Shown here: piece after piece, positions 58,400-64,000 of the stretch
Numbering within the stretch: the stretch's first letter is position 1
How the letters are laid out: every line of letters starts with the position of its first letter
Assembly: GCA_036346355.1 (NCBI GenBank)
Contig: CM070576.1
Location: 59,877,712-59,941,711, forward strand
Length of the DNA stretch: 64,000 nt
Reading direction: 5' to 3'
Source: Rhipidocladum racemiflorum
Lineage: Eukaryota > Streptophyta > Magnoliopsida > Poales > Poaceae
Program-made: the position numbers and the translations under genes
The notes under the pieces: generated by a model
What the model saw: only the letters and a program-made list of their open reading frames with translations
Database searches by the model: none
What the model was told of the DNA's origin: nothing

Positions 58400-60357
58400 T
58401 CAATGCTGCTGCTTTGAGTTCTTGGAGCAGTCGCCAGTCAGTTACTTCGTGGGTCGCTCACACTCCTTCAGTAATAGATCGATCGGAAACTTGTAAATGT
58501 TTTTTTGTTTCTCCCTTCCTCTACTCTGTTTTTCTTCTTCTCTTCTTTTGTAAGTTTTGATTTGTTTTTTCTTTGCTGCGTTTTCTACTTTTCTTTACCA
58601 AATTTAGAGGCGAGCTTGTATAAAGCTTGTTCCTTTTCCTTCTCTTGCTTGATTTGGGGGACAAGAATATGTATAATTAACAAGCATCTTATCTTCTACA
58701 ATCACTTTTGGCTTGTGTTTGTTTCGTGGTAAAAAGGTGATGATTTGGGCCAAATGGACAGTGATATTAATGCATTCGGTTTGAACCTATCCGATCCTAA
58801 TAAACCAGTCGCGAGTCATGACCGGCGTTCCAAGCCACGGTACTATTCGGCCGTGCCATTCGGTCGGTCAGCTCCACCTCCCGCGCAACGCAGCACAAAA
58901 CGCGCTAATGGTCGATTTGGTTCGTCCTGCACTGCACGGCGCTTCAACCATTGCCCCCCGAGTTAGAGGTCTTTCACACTTCACAGCGCTTCAAACTTGC
59001 GTCGCAACGGTGACGTGTGCCGCGCAGTGTGGGCGCGAGCGCATAAAGGCCGCGAAAGCGACGGCTGCCGCGTAAAAAAGCGGCTTCCCGCGTAAGAGAA
59101 AGTTCATGCAGCCTCGTCGCACGGGCACCACCGGCGCTCGGGTGTCCGGTCGGGTCGCCGCCACGGACTCCGAGCAAAACGCGAGAAGCTCCAAGAATCT
59201 GCACCGGAACCGAGGGCGGCGGAGTGGTCGCGCTGCGCACGCACGCACGTATAACCCACTGCCAGAACAAGACGAACGCGCGCGCCCGTGCCCGTCTCGC
59301 GTGCTCGCCAGGGGCTCATCCGCCGCGCGGCGTCACTGCGTGCTGAGCGGGGTGGCAGCACGTACGCGCGCATCCGCAGGCAGCACAGAGCTGCGCAGCG
59401 CCAATTGTGGCCGCCCGCGATGCCAGTTGGCCAGTGACAAAAATATTCCTTCAGATTTTCGGGATGTGTGTTCAGGTTTACAAAATATTAATCAATACAA
59501 AATATAAAAGTTTATAATAATAAAAATGCAAAGTACAAATTATTCTTGTTTGAGCCAACACCTGAAGTATTTTAGGGTTTGTGAATTGGGGATTTAAAAT
59601 CTACATGTTTCCTCTTAGTTTTTTAATGTTCTATATGCTACATTCAAAATTCATGATTCACCGTTACAATCAACGTAAAGTTGATAGATTTGTGAGTTGG
59701 AGATTTTATATTTGGAATTAAGAATGAAATTCACATGTTCATGCTGGCCCTCATTACTCTATGCATAAGCGTGCTGGTGCTTTGGTTTTCACCGGCACTT
59801 AAATGCGCATGCATACATTTACAGCTCTGCATGGAGAAGATTAGTGGGATATTACTCTGCGCCAAGTCACTAAGCATGCAAAGGAGCCAAAAAAATTTCA
59901 AATTTTGGAGTGGAGTTATGGGAATTAATGGATTTTGGGTGGGCCCTACAGACTAAAGATGCACTCTTTGTGGGACAAATTTTGAACACTAAAAATGCAT
60001 TCTTTATGGGACAGAGAGAGTTGTTGTTATATGTTGTTTTAGCACCGTTTCCTGTCACGTAGGGTGTCGTCGCCCTGACCTGCTAGTCATCACTAGGGTC
60101 GAAGCTCCCATCCCTGGCTCGATACTCATGCTGCCCTGTTCCCTACAGGCTTGCACCTGCCGTGGCCCTCGGCTATCTTTGCCAGGTTGCCGCCTTCGGG
60201 CTGCGACACCGCAAGAGAGAGAGAGAGAGCAAGAAAGTGTGGCTTGCGGAATAGAGAGAGAATCGAGTTTTGAGCTTGAGAAATAGCTGGAGATTGAACC
60301 TTGAGTGATTTGGTTGCGCAGGGAAGATTGGAAGACGCCTAATATATTAACTGTATA
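58400..60357. other. 3' flank and intergenic
   Basis: A T-rich likely 3' UTR follows the third DREB gene to about 58700. A GC-rich patch at 58800-59430 gives overlapping frames on both strands with no known domain. (GA)n near 60212. Confidence 0.4.
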
Positions 60358-60707
60358 CTAGTAAGGTGCCCGTGCGTTGCAACGGTATCTACAGTTTGAA
60401 CGGCTGTCCTGCTATTACGATAACATGAAACAAGAAAATATGTTGTGCAAATAATACCTTATACAGTAGGACACTATTGAAGCAGTATTTCTACATTTCT
60501 ATGTAAATAAAGTGTTCTGACGCTTCGTTTCTTGTGCCTGGAGTGGTTAATTAATTAAAGAGGTGGGTAATTAAAGAATGGTCTTGTGTGCTGTCTTCCA
60601 TCCACACCTGGAGTGGTTAATTAAAGAGGTGGGTAATTAAAGAATGGCAGAACTGGTAATTTTGATGAAATGACGTGGGAAGAAACTCTCACTTTATATA
60701 GTAGAGA
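60358..60707 (-). mobile_element. Small non-autonomous Helitron, best-preserved copy (350 bp)
   Basis: The minus-strand 5' end TCTCTACTATATAAAGTGAG is preceded by A, and the 3' end GCACGGGCACCTTACTAG is followed by T, that is, insertion between A and T. A CCGTTGCAACGCACGG hairpin lies before the CTAG. The interior has duplicated 'ctggagtggttaattaa' units. Same family as 17190 and 42072. Confidence 0.8.
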
Positions 60708-62010
60708 TTTTTTTTTTTTTTTTTTGTTAAAAATTATGGATCCCACGTTCATATACTGCGTACGCCCATGCCAGTTGCCGCCGCGGCGGTGCGTGCGCGA
60801 GCAGTGCGCGCTGCCGGTTGTCTTTCGTGCAAGAAACCCTGTGCGCGGCGAAAACTATCCTTGTGGGGGAAGCCTGGTTAAGCTGGATTAGATGGCTTGG
60901 CTTGGTCCACCGGCTTAAATGACTAACCGGAACTTGTTCCGGGGTTAACGTAAGATATACCATCAGAGAGTAGAAGCAGTACTGCACAGCTAATGACCTG
61001 TCCTGCTATCGCACCCTTGTTTAATTTCGGTCCTTCTGTTTTGTTTCCCTCAAGGATGAGGCTTGCGGATTGATTGCGTGACCCTTTTGTTTTAGCTAGC
61101 GCCGAGTCGTCGTTGTGCCGAGGACGAGAATAGGTCCTGTACTTGGAATTCGGCTCAGGTGCAGGGTGCCCTCCGGGCCTAGCTACGTCCAGTCCAGGGC
61201 TAATGGCCACCTGCCACATGTCCAATTAACCCAACCAAGTAACTCATATCTAGTACTACCTGAAAACATTAATTTACGGAGCCATTAACACTAGAGTTAA
61301 CTGGTATAAAGAGAATATCATATTAATTTTACATTTGAATATGAATACGTTTTACATTTATAGACAAGATAATTAAAAAAAACACATCTCATAAATTTGG
61401 AAGGATAGAGTAGATGACAAGATATAATAGAAACACGAATATTGTATAGCGATATTTGTTTCATGAAGACGTATGATTGCACTTACTAGATGATCAAACA
61501 GTCTAAAGTGGAAGCGAAATCATACGAGAGTACGTGACCAGCAAACTCGAAATAAAATTATCTATTAGTCCCGGATTAATTTGCACAGGCCTTTACACTA
61601 TCGCTCTAGCTTCTGTTTGAGAAGATGCTAGGCCGGACGAAGGGCTGAGAGGGAGAAGAAAGCATCTGGGAAGAATGGCGGTTCTTCTTCTTTCAATTAA
61701 CGACCACGGTAATTTTCGGTAGGTAATTATGAGTTAATTAAACATGTGGCAGGCGGTGATTGATCTGCACATACCTATGGGCAGTTGTGCCCTATGTGCA
61801 GGGCACCCTGAACGAAGCTCCTGTAATTGCACCTAGTTTAGTCGGAAATTAAGAGTGGTACTACTGGCAGTACGCTACTCCTATTTAATTACCGCTCGGC
61901 AGCTTCGCGATGGCGTATTTATGGGGTATTCGTAATTAGCGACCCTGTAATTGCCGTCTCTCCGATCCCAAAAGGCTTGCTCGAATCCCTTAATTCTCAA
62001 ATTTAATGGG
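60708..62010. other. Intergenic, nothing recognised
   Basis: No supported gene. A frame at 60923-61225 (minus) lacks features. Confidence 0.4.
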
Positions 62011-62019
62011 TCAGTGCGC

Positions 62020-62270
62020 GTATCTCCAGCAATTTCTCTTCATTATATTCTCTTCCCTATATTCATTCCTTTTATTTCCTACTATCTCCAACAGCATCCT
62101 CTCAAAGAGATTTTTCTCTGGGATTGGAGAGAGAATCTGTTTCTAAAGGGATTCTCTCTCCGAATCCCTTCTAAAGAGAAAGCTGAAGGGAATTCGCTGG
62201 AGCACTTGGGATATGTTCGCGAAGAGATTTGAAGGTTGAAGAGAATCCGCTGGAGCACTTGGGATATGGG
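62020..62270. mobile_element. Possible MITE with imperfect inverted ends
   Basis: 'atctccagcaatttctcttc' near 62021 is the inverse of 'gaagagaatccgctggag' near 62238. A 'gctggagcacttgggatatg' segment is also directly repeated (62188 and 62249). No target duplication was identified. Confidence 0.4.
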
Positions 62271-64000
62271 CACGCTTAAGGTGATGAATACTCCAGGTTT
62301 TCTGTTTATAAACTCGGCGGTCAGGCAGCTGTCGGATTCTCATTACCGCGACACTCGAGTCATGCACAAGTCTGTTGTCTTGCCTACACAAAATGCAGCA
62401 CTACGTACTGGTACTAGTACTTTCCAGAATCAACTAGAGTCGGTGCAATTTGTCCACCAGCTGGACAGTGGCGATATTATCGATTCGTATAGCTCGTGTG
62501 AATAGCAGCAGAGCGGCTAGAGTTGGCTCTGTCGATCAGTAGATCTCTGTGGAGATTACGTATACACATCTCTTAAGACGTATGAAAAAAAAGAAGATTC
62601 TGTGAGGCACGGCGGCACGACAGCCCGCAACATGGATTGATGCTTCTCTACTGCTCTGCTCTTCAAGCAATAGTGATGAGAAAATCACATGCCATGGCGA
62701 AAAGGGCAGAATAAAGATCATGTCCGAGGCTGATTGGTCTCTGTTGCCTTGGAGTCTTGGACACGTTACGTACAGGGCCTAATCTTCCTTTTCCCTCGTA
62801 TTTCCTTTCCCATCTTTTCACCCCCAATATATATCACTCCTCGCAGTCTTGGGTGTTTTAGTGTTTCAATCAAAGTATAATGACATAGCCGATCAAGCTT
62901 AACAAACTTGCTGGTTGTAATTGCTTCACTTGTCTTTTTCCATTCTTTTTCCTACGTGTTGATTTCGCGGTACACTTCCCCTAGGGTCCGTACGGTTTCT
63001 GAATACAGTATTTGATGCCTGCGGCGACAAGGCGTACGTACGCCGGCGGCAGGTGTCCCATCTCACGAAAGTTCGTCGTTGGGGGGGGGGGGGGGCGAGC
63101 TTCCAACTGGCACGAGACCAGCAGATGCTTGGGGTACAGGCTGGCAAGTAGTGGCTCACTCTCAGATGCAGGTAACAGTAGCCACGCAGTACGGCTCGCT
63201 ATGCATGAGACTTGGGATTTTGGAATGGAGCACGGCCACGCGTCTACTGCGACGAGAGCCAGAGCCCAGAGCCAGCCTGCCTGCCTCCTCTTTCTCAATT
63301 CTTTTTTCAGGGGCTCTTCAATTCTTGGGAGCGGGTCTTTGACCATGGAGAGGCATGATGATCAGGGTATGGATGGACGGCGCTCGCCTGTTCATTGCCC
63401 GGTTGGTGTACATTATCTACTGTACTGTGATCTCCCCGATCCAACATCGATGGTTCTGCACATATTGCAGTAGTATACGCAGTGCCACTGTAACATAAGA
63501 GACCAAGCAAGCCTTTTTCAGACCCGGATGCGTGCGTACCTTGCACACCGTTGAGACCTCGACAGTAATACCATGCTACCATATCTTCATGCTCACCTCA
63601 TTTCATGTCCAATTATTGGAGATGGATGCGATTGCCACCACACACAAAAAAAAAATGGTCGAGGTACTCATTGTATTTGCACAGTGTGGTTGAACCAAGG
63701 AATGCAGCAGACGGCCACACACCTAGCCGCGGTTCCAGCAGTACGTTGTCTCGCAGCATTAGTGCTATTATTGTAGTTGGACCATGCCCGCGCCGGGAGT
63801 GGCGCACGACGGACGGAAATTAAAGAGGCCGGGATGGATGGTTGGAGAGCATTAGCAACGTCGCTGCTGCCGCTGTACGGACCGGCCCGGCCGGCGGAGA
63901 GCTGATGGCTCAGGGGGCCGCGTGTCCTCGTGAAGACAAGGCTGCCAGTCGTCTGCGTCGCGCGGGGCAGGATGGCAGCAGCAGTGGCATCGATTGCCCC
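62270..64000. other. Intergenic to window end
   Basis: A G-tract of 17 or so bases lies near 63080. GC content rises after 63780. Frames at 63000-63480 overlap on both strands and have no domain. A gene could begin beyond the window edge. Confidence 0.35.

Noticed and set aside
59106..59507. Arg/Ala-rich 133-residue frame after DREB gene 3
   Set aside because: Overlapping frames on the other strand are equally long and there is no recognisable motif.

Overview
The window is nuclear DNA of a grass, most likely a panicoid/Andropogoneae type. The evidence is intron-bearing genes with GT-AG borders, GC-rich single-exon DREB genes with alanine and serine runs, and a dense mix of Stowaway, Tourist, hAT, CACTA, Helitron and Sirevirus-like elements. 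About 2% of it is intact coding sequence. The rest is repeats and the wreckage of genes.

Layout. 1-3.2 kb: AT-rich degenerate repeats and a Tourist-like MITE. 4.7-5.9 kb: a dead LINE 3' end. 6.46-15.70 kb (minus strand): an isoaspartyl peptidase/L-asparaginase-type pseudogene whose intron 2 is split by a putative 6.6-kb Helitron (8600-15189). That Helitron carries plus-strand exon fragments of a UDP-N-acetylglucosamine pyrophosphorylase gene and of unidentified genes. 15.93-16.33 kb: an intact two-exon gene for a 99-aa membrane protein, divergent from the asparaginase start. 16.97-17.10 kb: a shrunken R2R3-MYB exon resembling DUO1. 17.19-17.45 kb: a small Helitron. 17.8-28.3 kb: a type-I DnaJ (ANJ1-like) pseudogene whose last exon is split by a 6.2-kb Copia/Sirevirus-like retrotransposon with 5-bp target duplications. 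28.4-36 kb: MITEs and intergenic DNA. 36.2, 44.6 and 57.8 kb: three intact, intronless, same-strand DREB (AP2/ERF group III, A-4 type) transcription factor genes. Between them lie minisatellite-like repeats, a foldback element, an 8-bp-TSD hAT element, a CACTA remnant, a solo LTR and a four-deep MITE nest. 58.4-64 kb: intergenic DNA with one more small Helitron.

How it fits together. Asparaginase, MYB (DUO1-like), DnaJ and a DREB cluster form an order I recall, without being able to check it, from rice chromosome 4. The window therefore looks like a conserved syntenic block in which three neighbours have decayed while the DREB trio and the small membrane-protein gene stayed intact. That pattern would suit a duplicated or polyploid genome in which other copies supply the lost functions; this is inference.

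I found no CRISPR array, operon or clearly new gene system. The most novel material is the gene-fragment-carrying Helitron, the stacked insertions with readable target sites, and the long-hairpin foldback at 46 kb.
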